NCBI RefSeq assembly: GCF_033473495.1
Contig: NC_088935.1
Span: forward strand, 310,001 to 374,000
Length of the DNA stretch: 64,000 bases
Direction of reading: 5' to 3'
DNA from: Cercospora beticola
Taxonomy: Eukaryota; Ascomycota; Dothideomycetes; Mycosphaerellales; Mycosphaerellaceae
Shown: in pieces, positions 24,338 through 35,086 of the stretch
How positions within the stretch are numbered: position 1 is the first letter of the stretch
Layout of the letters: every line of letters begins with the position of its first letter
Notes under the pieces: generated by a model
What the model was told of the DNA's origin: nothing
What the model saw: only the letters and a program-made list of their open reading frames with translations
The model's database searches: none
Made by a program: the position numbers and the translations under genes

Positions 24338-24967
24338 ATTGGGCATACAGGGAAGCCCTAATTCCATTGGCGAGCTCACTTGCATTGTGTAACAGCGTGC
24401 GCTGAAGGATTAGCATAGAGCGATCTCTACTCATACCATCTCAACAACTGTACCTGAGCTGCCCGACCTCTCCGGAACGCCACATTTGGAAATAATTGAT
24501 CTAGAAGTCAGCCTTCTCTCCTCAAAGTTTACCTTGTGCGGTTTGGTGCACAGCCGAAAAGATATGCTAACTTTCCCATTTCCAATATCACCGAACGGAA
24601 TCTCAACATCGCCGAGGTGTCGCAAGTCGCAATGTCAGCCTCATGCTTGCAAACCACTCGGCGATCTGCTCCCCAGCCTATCACAACGCTCAAAACTGTA
24701 CGCTAAACCTGTTCCAGCTGCTCCTTTTGTCTCATCTCCCCTGGTTCCGACCTCCGAGTGGTCATCTCTATGGTGACGGTGGTCAGCTCGAGAGTTGTGC
24801 ACCGTCGGCAGGAAGCACACATATACGCTGTGATTCGAGGTGGTGATTTTCTTTTGCCTCACTTTCATCATCGCTTTTCACGAGTCGACAAGATCTGGCA
24901 AATTTCGCGAATTTGTTCAATCTTTCCCCAACAATTCCGACCGAGCGACAACTTCTCCGAAGCAACA
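24338..24967. other. Intergenic, promoter side of FAD oxidoreductase
   Basis: 630 bases between two plus-strand genes. The oxidoreductase frame is open upstream of its ATG as far as 24758, but that extension does not look like protein and precedes the Rossmann motif by too much. No repeats or RNA genes seen. Confidence 0.5.
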
Positions 24968-26251
24968 ATGAGCGAGACGCGGAACATCGTCGTTCTCGGC
25001 GTTGCCTGGGCAGGATTAGGAACGGCACACCACATCTGCAAACACCTTCTACCAAAACTGAAAAGCTCTGGAAGTGGCAAATATGTCCTCCATCTCGTTG
25101 ACCCTTCAACACATTTCTGGTGGCACGTTGCAGCTCCTCGACAAATTTGTTCCGCCGAAGGAAATGTGAGCTTCGAGAAAAGCTTTGTACCGATCAAAGA
25201 TGGATTCAAGCAATATACCAATCTTCAAGACTCGCTTGTCTTTCACCAGGCTTCTGCCTCTGCATTGGATACACAGAGTCGTAAGGTGACTCTGACAAAG
25301 CCGGATGGAAGTACTGAGAGTTTGGAATACTGGGCTCTCATCATTTCGACAGGTGTCAGGACTCCGACACCACTCACTGGCTTTCAGGGTGATCACACTG
25401 TCTCCCAAAACGCACTTCGCGAAGCAAACACAAAACTCAAGTCGGCGCAAGTGATCGTCGTCTCTGGCGGTGGACCAGTAGGCGTGGAGACTGCAGGCGA
25501 ACTGGGCGCTCACTTCGGCGGCAAAGCGAAGATTGTCCTCGTCACTGCCGGGAAAAAACTGTTGCCGGTGTTCAACGAAAGCCGCGCGAAGAAGGCCGAG
25601 TCACTGCTGAAGAAGCTTGGTGTGGAGGTTCGCTATAACACCAAGGTCAATGGGCAAAATGATCTCGGAAACGGCAAGACAGAAGTGCTGCTCAGCAGTG
25701 GTGAACCGATCCAGGCTGATGTGTACATTCCGGCTTTTGGTGTTCAACCTAATACCGAATGGCTTCCCAACGACCTGAAGGATAATAAAGGATTCGTGAG
25801 CACGAATGAGAAGACTCTGAGAGTCGACAAGGCTGGTGCAAGGGTTTACGCTGCTGGTGATGTGTCCGGCGTCGACAGTGGCGGAGTGATGAACATGTGA
25901 GTTGTTGACTGAAACACATCTGCGAAGCAGTGTTATTGACCCGATAAACAGGTACAGTTCTCTTCCCGTGCTCCATGCCAACATCGACCACGACCTACTC
26001 TCTGAGGCCAAGGCAGGCAATGTTGCGGAGAAGACGTACAACTTTGTGCCAAAGGAGACACAATTCGTTCCTGTGAGTCGGGCCTCGAATTTCCATGTTG
26101 GCATCTGCTAATCCCTTTCCAGGTCGGGCCAAAGACTGGTGTTGCAGCATTCAACGGGTGGTCGGTCCCAGGTTTCGTCGTGAGTTTTGCGAAAGGACGA
26201 GACTACATGGTCAGCAGGATGGACGGTTTCACGGAAGGGAAGAAGTGGTAA
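24968..26251 (+). CDS. AIF/AMID (FSP1-like) FAD-dependent NAD(P)H oxidoreductase
   Basis: Predicted flavoprotein of the apoptosis-inducing-factor-like group, probably an NAD(P)H:quinone-type oxidoreductase; 392 residues. Exons are 24968-25896, 25952-26072 and 26123-26251, all GT-AG. The start MSETRNIVVLG places the FAD Rossmann motif at once: G-V-A-W-A-G, in which the usual second Gly is Ala. The NAD(P)H-binding motif VVSGGGPVGVETAGEL is canonical. The second FAD contact YAAGDVSGV is present, and the C-terminal part (VGPKTGVAAFNGWSVPGFVVSFAKGRDYM) matches fungal AMID-like proteins. No mitochondrial targeting peptide or membrane helix is obvious, so it may be cytosolic. The substrate is not predictable. 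Confidence 0.86.
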
Positions 26252-26483
26252 TGTTCTGGTGTTTCAGCGTAGATAGATCGTGTTTTTGATACCCAGACTG
26301 CTTTCAAGCCAGATAGAACCCGCGTTAATGACTTGCTCGGAGCAACACTGCGATACATGCTGTCCTGGTTCATTTTGAGTCTCCTCAGCAAATGATGTGT
26401 TACACAGCTCGGAAGCCTATTTGCTCCAGTCATCACCAGAAAGTGCGTACGTACAAGAGTGAGTTTCCACTGTCCGAGGCTCA

Positions 26484-28145
26484 TCAACGCAGGTCAGCGG
26501 GGCCTCTCATCCGAACAACAATGTCGCCCTTCGAGTCGATCCATTTCAAGCCAAGTTTCCTGACACCGCCCTCACTGGCCGTGTAAAGCAGGAGATAAAC
26601 ATGCTCTACCAGTTCTCCCCAACAATATATACGAACGTGTTCAAATTTGTTGATTGAGTCGGCTTGCAAGAGTGGCTCCTCGAATCTGTTCCGTGAAGTC
26701 AGACGTACATCTGCTATTCTTGTACACCAAATGTCGTGCCCCGCTGTGCCGTTGGCAATCCAGATCTGCAAGCGGCGCCAGAATGCCAGCTTTTTGGGAG
26801 CCTGCCACGAAGAACAATCGACAGACCAGTGTCCTCTTTCGTGCACAGATATCTGACGAGCAACCATCATAGGTGAGTACTTCGAGAGGAATGTGGCACG
26901 TAGAACATTAAGCTCGTCCGTAGCATGTGTAATGAAACCATCATTAGACGTCGCTGGCTTCGGTGGATGAATTTCCGGAGCAAGAGAGCAAAGCTCGGCT
27001 TCGGCTGGGTCCAGGGCTATCTGTTGCTGGGCGACGTCTCTATGACTGCTCGGTTGTGTTGACGCGGGCAGAGTTACCTTGAGATTGAGACCTTGACCAG
27101 CTGAAATCTCCACGCGAGAGTGAGAAGCTTCATCAGCGATAGTTCGCCAAATGCCATCTTTAGCGGGCGACCTGTTGCCCAATGCGGCGTGTTGCGGAGA
27201 TCGAAGCATATACGATTGAGGGTCACAGCTCTTCTCAAGCGAATTGCTTATCGGCCCTGGGTCGCTGACGGAACGATTGACAAGCTGCGGTCGATCCTGC
27301 TTACTGCCATCCCTGCTGTTTGATGCGAGATCGCTCAAGGAATACGAGGTGGGCAGTTCAGATGTCGTATCGTCGCTAGCAATGGTTCCATCATCACCGC
27401 GTTCGTTCTCAGTGCGCCGCTTTTCACCTGTGGGGTCATGAGTCGCGCCAGCAGAGAGAGGGAATAGTACTCTTTCCACTGGCTGACTGCCACTATCGAG
27501 CTGAGCTCGGTCGTAAGCTGGGTATAAGCGCCGCAGGCGCTTGGCTGGGTGAGCGACTATGGGGGTTCTCATATAGGATGACTCGACGACAGGCTCACTT
27601 CCCGCGCGGCGCCTTGGACTGGTCACCATGGAGGCATTGCTGTTGTCTTGGCTGGCGGGGGAAGTCTCTGATATCCTTTCGACAGGTCGCCGAGGGCTAA
27701 GCGCGTTCCCGGTATCTCTCTCGTGAGGTGACCGACCGCTATTCCGAGATGTCAAATGCTTCGATGTTGATGCCGTGGTAGCGGTGAAAAGTTGGCTTTT
27801 CAATGCAGTGTAGGCGAGTTGAGTATCGTCGATGTACTCAGATGAGTCCTGAAGCTGGGCAACTTCTGACCTATGATCGTCGTTCTCGACGGGTTGGCGC
27901 TTTACGATCCGCTTGTCATATTGGCCGTGTGCCCTCACAGCATTCTCCGCCGCCACTTCGGACTGGTGGACCGGTCTCGCAGATGATGGCGCAAGTTCGA
28001 CGTTGCAAGCAGCCAGAGATCTCGCTTTCGCAGGTCGAAATTTCTCAAGTTCCAAGTACGTCTCTACTTGCTGAACATGCCGTTCGTCATCCTTCCTTGA
28101 ACTCGATGCGCCTGCGTGAACGAGCAGTGTTGTGCGACGTTCCAT
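26484..28145 (-). CDS. Hypothetical protein with disordered N terminus and a C-terminal globular region
   Basis: Single 553-codon frame I do not recognise. The N-terminal two thirds are Ser/Arg/Asp-rich and probably disordered, with basic SPRRRAGS- and AKRLRRL-type patches that could act as nuclear signals. The last 150 or so residues look folded, with many Trp and aromatic residues: SVHERGHWSVDCSSWQ, KLAFWRRLQIWI, GHDIWCTRIADVRL, HVRIYCWGELVEHVYLLLY, LGLKWIDSKGDIVVRM. No catalytic signature is visible. Its length and consistent composition argue that it is a real gene. The start at 28145 is the first ATG of the frame and an upstream exon is possible. It converges on the FAD oxidoreductase with a 232-base gap. 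Confidence 0.6.
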   Translation of the reverse strand: MERRTTLLVHAGASSSRKDDERHVQQVETYLELEKFRPAKARSLAACNVELAPSSARPVHQSEVAAENAVRAHGQYDKRIVKRQPVENDDHRSEVAQLQDSSEYIDDTQLAYTALKSQLFTATTASTSKHLTSRNSGRSPHERDTGNALSPRRPVERISETSPASQDNSNASMVTSPRRRAGSEPVVESSYMRTPIVAHPAKRLRRLYPAYDRAQLDSGSQPVERVLFPLSAGATHDPTGEKRRTENERGDDGTIASDDTTSELPTSYSLSDLASNSRDGSKQDRPQLVNRSVSDPGPISNSLEKSCDPQSYMLRSPQHAALGNRSPAKDGIWRTIADEASHSRVEISAGQGLNLKVTLPASTQPSSHRDVAQQQIALDPAEAELCSLAPEIHPPKPATSNDGFITHATDELNVLRATFLSKYSPMMVARQISVHERGHWSVDCSSWQAPKKLAFWRRLQIWIANGTAGHDIWCTRIADVRLTSRNRFEEPLLQADSINKFEHVRIYCWGELVEHVYLLLYTASEGGVRKLGLKWIDSKGDIVVRMRGPADLR

Positions 28146-28598
28146 GCCTATCTTGCCTGCTCATCTCCATGACAGGCTTTGGCAAATTATCGCCACGCTG
28201 GTGGGGTATGTGGACTGATGAATAGCCGGCGGTGCTTGAGAGGCGACGCAAGACAAAGAGTAGAAGTTGTAAAGGCAAGTTACAAAGACGGCAGTCGTGG
28301 CGAGGCGCGTCCCGTCGCGCTTTCACGTGACAATGTGCCAAGACTCCATCAAGGACCGCGGATGGAAGGCGTCGGCGCCAGGAAGTACATACACTCGAAT
28401 CTCAGACAGCACTCCGCAGCACGATCTGCCTTCTATCTAGATTCAGCAGCTGCGAAGATCCTCAATTCGCGGAGGAAAATCGCATTCACCCATTGTTTCT
28501 ATGGAAGGCAGTCGCGACTCACACACAAATCTGAGGCACAATCTCGTCCAAAGCTAAGCCAGTACGCACAGAATGCTAATCCTCCGGATGATGAGTAT
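28146..28598. other. Intergenic between two minus-strand genes
   Basis: About 450 bases holding the 3' flank of the sugar transporter and the promoter of the hypothetical gene. A 231-codon plus-strand frame spans it but runs antisense into the transporter's last exon and is treated as a shadow. Confidence 0.5.
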
Positions 28599-30650
28599 TT
28601 ACAATTCTTCCGACTCTTTGTGCTTTATGCCAGCTTTCTCATTCCAGGTGTCGTGCGTGTGAGCGACGCTTCCTTGGCGTACCACTTCTTCCAATCCAAT
28701 CTCGCGGTGGATCTCTCTCATTCTCTCAGTATCGGCTTGTGCAAAGCCCTTGGAGCCGAACAGAACGTCCATCTCCTCAAGAGACAGGCCCTTGGTTTCT
28801 GGGAAGAATTTCCAGATGAAAGCTGCGCCCAGGAAGGTCAGGCCACCAAAGAAGATGTAGGTCCCGTACCGTAGGGACGTTAGCATGTCCGGCGTAACCT
28901 GTCCGACCACAAAATTCATCATCCAATTGCTGCTCGCACCAAGCGCGATGCCGTATGGTCGTTGACTGAGCGGCCAAATCTCTGCTATGACAATCCAAGC
29001 GCACGGACCCCTTGAAACACGCCTGTCAGCCGCCACCACTCAATCAAAACAGGGACTCTCTCCAAAACACGGAGATGTGCTAAGCCACGAGGCCTAGACT
29101 TCGATTCTGACTCACCAGGAATAGCCGAAGAAAACGACAAAAAGCCACACCATACTAACGGCCGCCCAGCCTGCTGCTTTGTGAGACTCCCACGAGTCCT
29201 CGTTTTTAGCCGTTATCACAGCAATTATCATGTGGCATGTCGCCATTCCGATCGCTCCAGAAATCAGGATGGGCTTTCGTCCGACCTTATCGACATATGC
29301 GACGGCAGGGATGGTAGCAAGCCACATTGCGATACCAACCACGCCAGTGGCCAGAAGAGAAGTGCTATTAGAAGAGAGTCCTAGGCCTGCAAAGATCTGA
29401 GGGGCGTAGTAGAGAATGGCGTTGATTCCCGTCCACTGCTGGAAAAACATGGTCACAGTGGCGAGGATGACACGGCGGAACATTGGCATGGTCTTGAAAA
29501 GAGATCCCACAGCAATGAATTGGAGCTTGACCGTCGACCAAGCGGAGCCATCGGACAGACCAGGAAAGGCTTCAGCTGTGGAACGCTTCTCAAAGAGTGA
29601 CTGGGCCTTGATTTCGAGGAACTCAAGCTCAATGAGCTCATGATCCTGCGGTAGGCCTCTGAGGCTGGCCAGATTTCGTCGACCCTCAGCTTCTCGATTA
29701 TGGTGGACGAGCCAACGCGGACTGAAAGGCATAAAGAGCATGCCCCCACCAAGGAGTACCGCAGGAGCGAGCTGCAAGGCGAGAGGGACCACTAGTCATG
29801 GGAGAGTCAGCATGTGTTTCCGTAACGTTTAAGCAACTTCTAGTCAAGCTGACGCTCATGGCCGCACGGATGTCCAGACAGGGCAGACGAAGACGATGTT
29901 CTTAGGCGACTGCACTTACACCAAGCTGCGTCTTGCTGACCCGATCCTGTGCCGCCAATGTGGTTCGTCCCATAATCGATCCACTGCGATCATTTCGTCA
30001 GCATAGTCACCTTGTCTCTCCGGTTATCCAGTACTTACGAAGCTGATCATTATACCGGTGGTAATCGCAAGCTGCTGAAGGCCAACGAGAGCGCCTCTGA
30101 CCTCAGGCGGCGCTACCTCAGCGTTGTACATCGGTACAATCATGCTCAAGCTACCAACGCCCATACCAGTGATGAAACGACCTCCCAGAATAGCACTGGC
30201 GCCCGCTCCAGTCACAGCTACACATTGAATAACGACGCCAATGATGAATATAGCGGTGTTGACCAGAATAGCATATTTTCGTGATATAATTTCGGCCAGG
30301 AAACCAGAGTAGAGGGTTCCAAACCAAGCTCCAAGCTCGAGGATCGCCGTCAACCAACCCTTCTTAGTCTGGTTCTCTACCCACGGGCCCATGTGGGTGC
30401 CAAAGCTATACATGGTAAGTACGCCAGAGAAGACGCCTTGGTTGTAACCTAGCCATAGTCAGTTGAGTGCGACACAAGTAATGGCTGCGATAAGTCTACC
30501 ATAGAGCAGTCCTCCCAAGCATGCAAAGCAAGCAATGCCAAAGACCTTGGCATTCTTGACCAGGGCGGCTGGACCAGAAGAGCCTTGCAAGGCCTGGCGG
30601 CGCTGGAGAGCCGCCTGGTCGAAATGTGATGCACCTCCTACTGGTGCCAT
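28599..30650 (-). CDS. MFS sugar transporter (hexose/pentose type, SP family)
   Basis: Twelve-helix plasma-membrane sugar:H+ symporter, 570 residues. Five exons on the minus strand: 30500-30650, 30039-30448, 29920-29983, 29116-29791 and 28599-29010. Family motifs appear in order: CLGGLLYGYNQGVFSGVL in TM1, GGRFITGMGVGSLSMIVPMY, the PESPRW-type box seen here as PFSPRWLV, QQWTGINAILYYAPQIF, DKVGRKPIL, GYSWGPCAWIVIAEIWPL and the PETKG box (FFPETKGLSLEEMD). The last intron has a CTGAC branch site and a CAAG acceptor. An alternative CAG 12 bases upstream would add four residues inside the conserved SWGPC motif, so I prefer the AAG site. The ATG at 30650 is chosen over one 15 codons upstream because MAPVGG is the usual fungal N terminus. 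The substrate is unknown. Confidence 0.92.
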
Positions 30651-31529
30651 GATTAGGGAAGGGATGCGAAGATGGATGGACTCAGGCTTGGACAAGGGGA
30701 GCTACGGCCTGCAATATGTAGCAATGGCTCTGCTCAAGCATGTTACAAACATGCATGAGCCATTTCGCCAACAGAAGCATTGCGTCTCGGCTAAAGACAG
30801 GTACGCAGATGTAACATGGGTGTTAGCTGGGGCACGTTAGCCAGTCGCACCTTAGGCTTCTCAGGCCATCCATCCTGCGCGTGGCTGTCAGTGGCACGAG
30901 TGGCAGCAGGTGATGCGTCTAGAGCTCTAAACTCTTCGGCTGAATGCTAGTGAGCAGGGGTTCTCCAGACTCACACGTGTATGCAGGATGGAGATGCCGC
31001 TAGTGCCGTGATGCTTGTACGAGACGTCGCAGGCGGTCGTCGCTTTTAGCCTGAATCAAATTTGAGACTGGTGATAGCATCCTTGTGGCGTGGACTGAGG
31101 ACTGAAGACTTGTTGCATTTGCGGCTTGACATCAATTTCAATAACTATAACCGAAGCCAGTATTAACCATAGCCTGGTGGTGTCTAGCATCGCGAGAGTA
31201 TCAGCAAACGCATTCATCGCCCTGGAATGCGGTCGCATGTCTGCCCTCGGAACTCCTTGGTCAGTCGGTCATGCCAGCTGCACAGGCGCTTCCACACGTT
31301 GATGCTCAGCAATGTCCAGCAGAGAAGAACTTTCGATTCACCGTGCCACCACAGGCCTAGTAGGATGCCTGCCAGGCTGGGTGGATGTCTCGAGTATTAC
31401 GCTTCTGTTGCACATTTTGCCGCATCGAGACCAGATACAAGTGCCGACAACCGTCCTTTTACACGCCGAACGCCACGCTTGAACGCAAGAGGAATACAAT
31501 TTTCGTCATCACCTCAGGCTGATGAGGAA
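30651..31529. other. Intergenic, sugar transporter promoter and RPF2 3' flank
   Basis: About 880 bases. It should hold the promoter of the minus-strand transporter. Frames are short and not family-like. No CGG-N11-CCG site noticed. Confidence 0.45.
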
Positions 31530-32585
31530 TCATGACTCGACCCTCAACCGCTTGTCCGCGGCAAGCGGCACGCCCCCATTCTCGTCGTCGCTCATGTCCA
31601 CATCGCCGGAGTCGTCTGGCACATCTCTGCTTCGCTTCAATCCCTTCATCTTCCTGGTTTGCAATTGGCTCAAGTCTTGTCGGCCGGTATGGATGCGACC
31701 AATCTTGTCTCCGATCATATCTGTCTCGATATTCTTCTTTGGCTTGGCCTGGTTGTCATAGTCAGTATCGTCTGTAAGCATTGTATCAACACGTTGATGC
31801 GAGCATACCTCTGTGGTCTTTGGCTTCCTCATGGCTTCCTTTAGCATCTCAGGATCCGCATCTTGTTTCCTCCCAACTCTGAAATCGATCCTGGGCCCCA
31901 TCTCTTCCACTGCAATTTTTGGCAAATTAGAGCTCTGCCCTTTCCGCGAACTCAAAAGGTAACACCTCATGTGTATTTGTGGCTTTACGCCCTCCTGCTC
32001 TTCCTCGTCCACAGTGAAATGGATCATGTACTTCAATCCTTCCACATCCACCTTGTCCGTGTCCGGGCCTTTGAAAAGATCCAAGAGCAGTGACTTCGCC
32101 ATGGTATACTCGTTCTGAATTGGCGATTCGAAGGCACTCCCTGAGAACGAGAGCAGTGGCTTCAGACCCACAGTTGCTTTGGCATTCTTGAACTGCGACA
32201 AACTCCTGAATGTCTCCGGGTCTATGAGCAATTCCAACATGTCCAGTACTTTGTATCCGAATGTTCTGATCAGTGTCAAGCAGTGTGGTCTTTTCTTGCT
32301 ATGTGACCCATAAACCATCAAACTGGTGTCATTCTTGTCTGCCCAGAACTCGAAACTCGTAGCGTCTTCAAACGGATGCTTGTCATTCTTCTTGTTGAAC
32401 TTGACAGTGAGTGGCTCTTTTAGGCGATTGAGGTCTTTGAGCACCAGCTGGGTGATCTCTGAGCAGGACGAGTAGCGTAGGAAGAGCGTCGTCTTGGGAT
32501 TCTCAACGACCTGCGGCGCTTTGTTGTCGAGATAGCGCTTCGTTTTGGCGCTTTTCGGCTTCACTTCTCGGATCGGGAGCGACAT
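31530..32585 (-). CDS. RPF2: Ribosome production factor 2 (Brix domain)
   Basis: Nucleolar assembly factor that, with Rrs1, recruits the 5S RNP to pre-60S ribosomes. The start MSLPIREVKPKSAKTKRYLDN at 32585 matches the family N terminus; the open frame extends further upstream but into the divergent promoter. The Brix domain covers about residues 30-230 with TLFLRYSSCSEITQLVLKDL, VKFNKKNDKHPFED, VYGSHSKKRPHCLTLIR and YKVLDMLELLIDP. A 60-base intron (31749-31808, GTATGC...CAG) is in frame and stop-free. Removing it joins RKPKTTE to AKPKKNIETDMIGDKIGR as the family requires and gives 331 residues; retaining it would insert 20. The basic tail (QTRKMKGLKRSRD) suits rRNA binding. It shares a 334-base divergent promoter with the glutaredoxin gene. 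Confidence 0.95.
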   Translation of the reverse strand: MSLPIREVKPKSAKTKRYLDNKAPQVVENPKTTLFLRYSSCSEITQLVLKDLNRLKEPLTVKFNKKNDKHPFEDATSFEFWADKNDTSLMVYGSHSKKRPHCLTLIRTFGYKVLDMLELLIDPETFRSLSQFKNAKATVGLKPLLSFSGSAFESPIQNEYTMAKSLLLDLFKGPDTDKVDVEGLKYMIHFTVDEEEQEGVKPQIHMRCYLLSSRKGQSSNLPKIAVEEMGPRIDFRVGRKQDADPEMLKEAMRKPKTTEVCSHQRVDTMLTDDTDYDNQAKPKKNIETDMIGDKIGRIHTGRQDLSQLQTRKMKGLKRSRDVPDDSGDVDMSDDENGGVPLAADKRLRVES

Positions 32586-32919
32586 GATGGCAGAAGCGTG
32601 ATGCGATATCCGTTGCAAGTGATCGTGTGCTTCGTCGCGTCTGCGTCTCCAGAGTTCCTTCTGTTGGAACTTTTTCGCTTCGGCTGCGCGAGCCGATATC
32701 TGATTGTCGGGATCTTTGCCGCTAGCGCGAACCTTGAGGTTTGTCAGAAGCAGGCATGTCACGGCAGAATTTCCACTCATCGAACCCCGCCACGAGCCGC
32801 TATCGCGCCATCCGTAACGACAAAACCACCAACTTCCACCACCGTCTCTCACGCCGCATACCATCGCCACGACCCAACTCGACTTCGCCACAATCACGAT
32901 CACAAAACGAATTGCCACC
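32586..32919. promoter_or_regulatory. Divergent promoter, RPF2 / monothiol glutaredoxin
   Basis: 334 bases between opposite start codons at 32585 and 32920. The RPF2 frame stays open through it, but the homologous start lies at 32585, so I treat this as promoter and leaders. No TATA motif stands out. Confidence 0.55.
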
Positions 32920-33850
32920 ATGGCTGCAGGTTCTCAGGTGCACGGCGTGGACACAGAGCAAGCCTTCAACAATGCCATCGCAGAGCTTCCAGGAACCACT
33001 CTGGCAGTGATTTACTTCCATGCGCCATGGGCCGAGCCATGCAAGCAAATGTCCACCATCCTTACTACTCTCGCATCGACCTACGAACCAACGACACCTC
33101 CCCGGATAGCGTTTCTGAGCCTGGACGCTGAGGAATTGTCGGACGTCAGCGAACGCTACGATGTGACGCAAGTACCACTCGTGGTCTTGCAGAAAGACGG
33201 CAAAGTTTTGGAGCAAATCACCGGCACAGATGCAAACAAGGTCAGGACAGCAGTTGAGAGACATAGCGGAGGTGATGGCAAGGGCGCTGGTGGACTGCCT
33301 CCCAAGCAGAACGTCACGAGACAGGAGCAGGATCGCGATACAGCAATGGGAGGAACCAGTGCTTCAAATGGCGATCTATCACAATACAAGCCCGGAGCAA
33401 ACGAACAGCAGACGGCGCCGCAGAGCACAGAAGGACATGTGAGTGGCGAGCAGAGCAAAGAGGACCTGAACAAGCGGCTAGGCGAGCTGGTCAAGGCCGC
33501 GCCAGTCATGCTTTTCATGAAGGGCACTCCATCGGCTCCACAGTGTGGATTCTCAAGGCAGACCGTCAGCATTCTTAGGGAGAAGGGCGTACGATATGGC
33601 TTCTTCAACATTCTGGCCGACGATGAAGTGAGACAAGGCCTCAAGGAGTTCAGTGACTGGCCTACTTTCCCTCAGGTCTATGTCGATGGAGAGCTAGTCG
33701 GTGGACTTGATATTGTAAGTTGGCTACCTTCAAATACGGCAAGTTGAAATGCGCTGACATGCAATTTAGCTGAAAGAAGAATTCGACAGCAACCCGGAGT
33801 TCATGCAAGAATATGCTGTCAAGAAGGGTGGTCCTGGCGTGACTGCATGA
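32920..33850 (+). CDS. GRX4: Monothiol glutaredoxin, Grx3/Grx4 type (CGFS)
   Basis: Cytosolic/nuclear multidomain monothiol glutaredoxin that binds a [2Fe-2S] cluster and takes part in iron sensing and Fe-S delivery; 291 residues. Exons are 32920-33714 and 33770-33850 (intron GTAAGT...TAG). The N-terminal thioredoxin-like domain (about 1-115) carries WAEPCKQM with C41 in place of the full CxxC. A Gly/Gln-rich linker follows, and the glutaredoxin domain carries the cluster ligand motif C209-G-F-S, FMKGTPSAPQCGFSRQ, then the WPTFPQVYVDGELVGG glutathione-binding stretch. The fungal Grx3/4 proteins modulate iron-responsive factors (HapX/SreA or Aft/Fep1 systems); the link in this organism is inference. 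Confidence 0.95.
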
Positions 33851-34499
33851 GTCTCATATTGAGCTCTTCACTCTTGTCAATATTGATATAAACGACAGTC
33901 CTTTGGGCCCTGCTACTCCCCATCGCGCGATGCTCTACATTTTCAGTCGCGCATCTTGCCAACTTCGGCCAGACAACATGCCGTGTGTGTCTATACACGT
34001 AGCCCTGTGTCGAGGGAGAATTTCTCGCAGGCCCTCATGTGAAATTTGGCTGTCGATCACAAGCCTGTAGGCAGTGTCAACATGCGTCCTGCAGGGCAGA
34101 TGGCTGGGAGCGACCATGCACGTGGGACGAGGGGCTTTTTACCTAGGGCAAAGTAGTCATGCATAGTCGGAGTGTGGTGCAGATAGCGCTAGATGGAGAC
34201 GTGGGGTTTCCCGGCAATACGAAGTGACGATAACAATCAAAGCTTGTGCCCATTTCATCACTCTTCCGGGATCGCTACCAATCTGTGCGCGCTACAGTGC
34301 CGCTTCGACAGACCCATGCGATGAACGTGTAGAAGCTCAGCTGACTCCGCAACGTCGTCAGGATAATTATGGAAAGCGTTTGTACATTTGTGGCCTCGCG
34401 TGCGTTGAAAGTGCCGATAGTATGATTGCACTCATCAGTAGCCTTTCTTGAGCGTATAATGTCTTCGTCCGTTTCGTACTCTCCTCCGTAATGTACATC
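33851..34499. other. Intergenic, convergent 3' flanks
   Basis: About 650 bases between the 3' ends of the glutaredoxin (+) and complex I subunit (-) genes. Only short frames. No RNA gene or repeat seen. Confidence 0.5.
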
Positions 34500-34865
34500 T
34501 TACTCTGTCTTTGGCACGTAATTCTGTTGCTCGAACAGATATCCCTTGATCTTCGAGTGCTTGAGTTGTTGCAGGTATCGCTCTGCCCCAGAGATTAGTA
34601 TCCACATGTTTGTAACTCTTCCGTGTGCATGCTGCTCACCTCTCAAATGCCCGCACTTCTCCAAATGATTGACACCTTCCCTGTAATAGCACTTGCCCAT
34701 TTCCTCTCGAATCAATCGCGCCATCATGCTCTGAACCCATTGCTCTCTGATAATCGCGTCTTGTGCGGCCTTGAGTGCCTTGTTGTCATCGTAGTCTACG
34801 CCATCGAAGGTCGGCGCAACCTTTGGCTTCGCGGCTTTGAACGATTCGGACTCTGGAGTTGGCAT
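34500..34865 (-). CDS. Mitochondrial complex I subunit, NDUFB10/12 kDa type
   Basis: Accessory subunit of NADH:ubiquinone oxidoreductase in the inner membrane arm. Exons are 34640-34865 and 34500-34582; intron 34583-34639 is GTGAGC...CAG, 57 bases, in frame and without a stop. Splicing joins CGHLR to ERYLQQLKHSKIKGYLFEQQN and gives 102 residues, matching fungal 12 kDa subunits; an unspliced frame would add 19 residues in the middle. The N terminus MPTPESESFKAAKPKVAPTFDGVDYDD and the central CYYREGVNHLEKCG motif with two Cys residues, the intermembrane-space disulfide pattern of this family, make the identity firm. Confidence 0.93.
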   Translation of the reverse strand: MPTPESESFKAAKPKVAPTFDGVDYDDNKALKAAQDAIIREQWVQSMMARLIREEMGKCYYREGVNHLEKCGHLRGEQHAHGRVTNMWILISGAERYLQQLKHSKIKGYLFEQQNYVPKTE

Positions 34866-35086
34866 TGTTCTGGTGGTGGAGGGGGCCGTGCGCGGCCAAT
34901 GTGTTCGCTTGAGGTACTCTCCCGGGTCCCACGGGTACCAGTGGCTTTCTTGACGTGGTTGCTGGTGTCAATGGCGCGCAGGAGAGAGTGCTGTCTGCGT
35001 ACCTTGACGACGAAGGTGAGGTAGCGAAGCACAGGCCGACGGACCAATCCGCTGCTTTGCTGACTGTGCAACATCCTTACCCTGGC

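Noticed and set aside
28179..28874. Plus-strand 231-codon frame
   Set aside because: Its second half is antisense to the last exon of the sugar transporter and the first half has no features.
29011..29022. CAG acceptor 12 bases upstream in the last intron of the sugar transporter
   Set aside because: It would put RVSR inside the invariant SWGPC motif, and the CTGAC branch site overlaps that CAG, so the downstream AAG is more likely.
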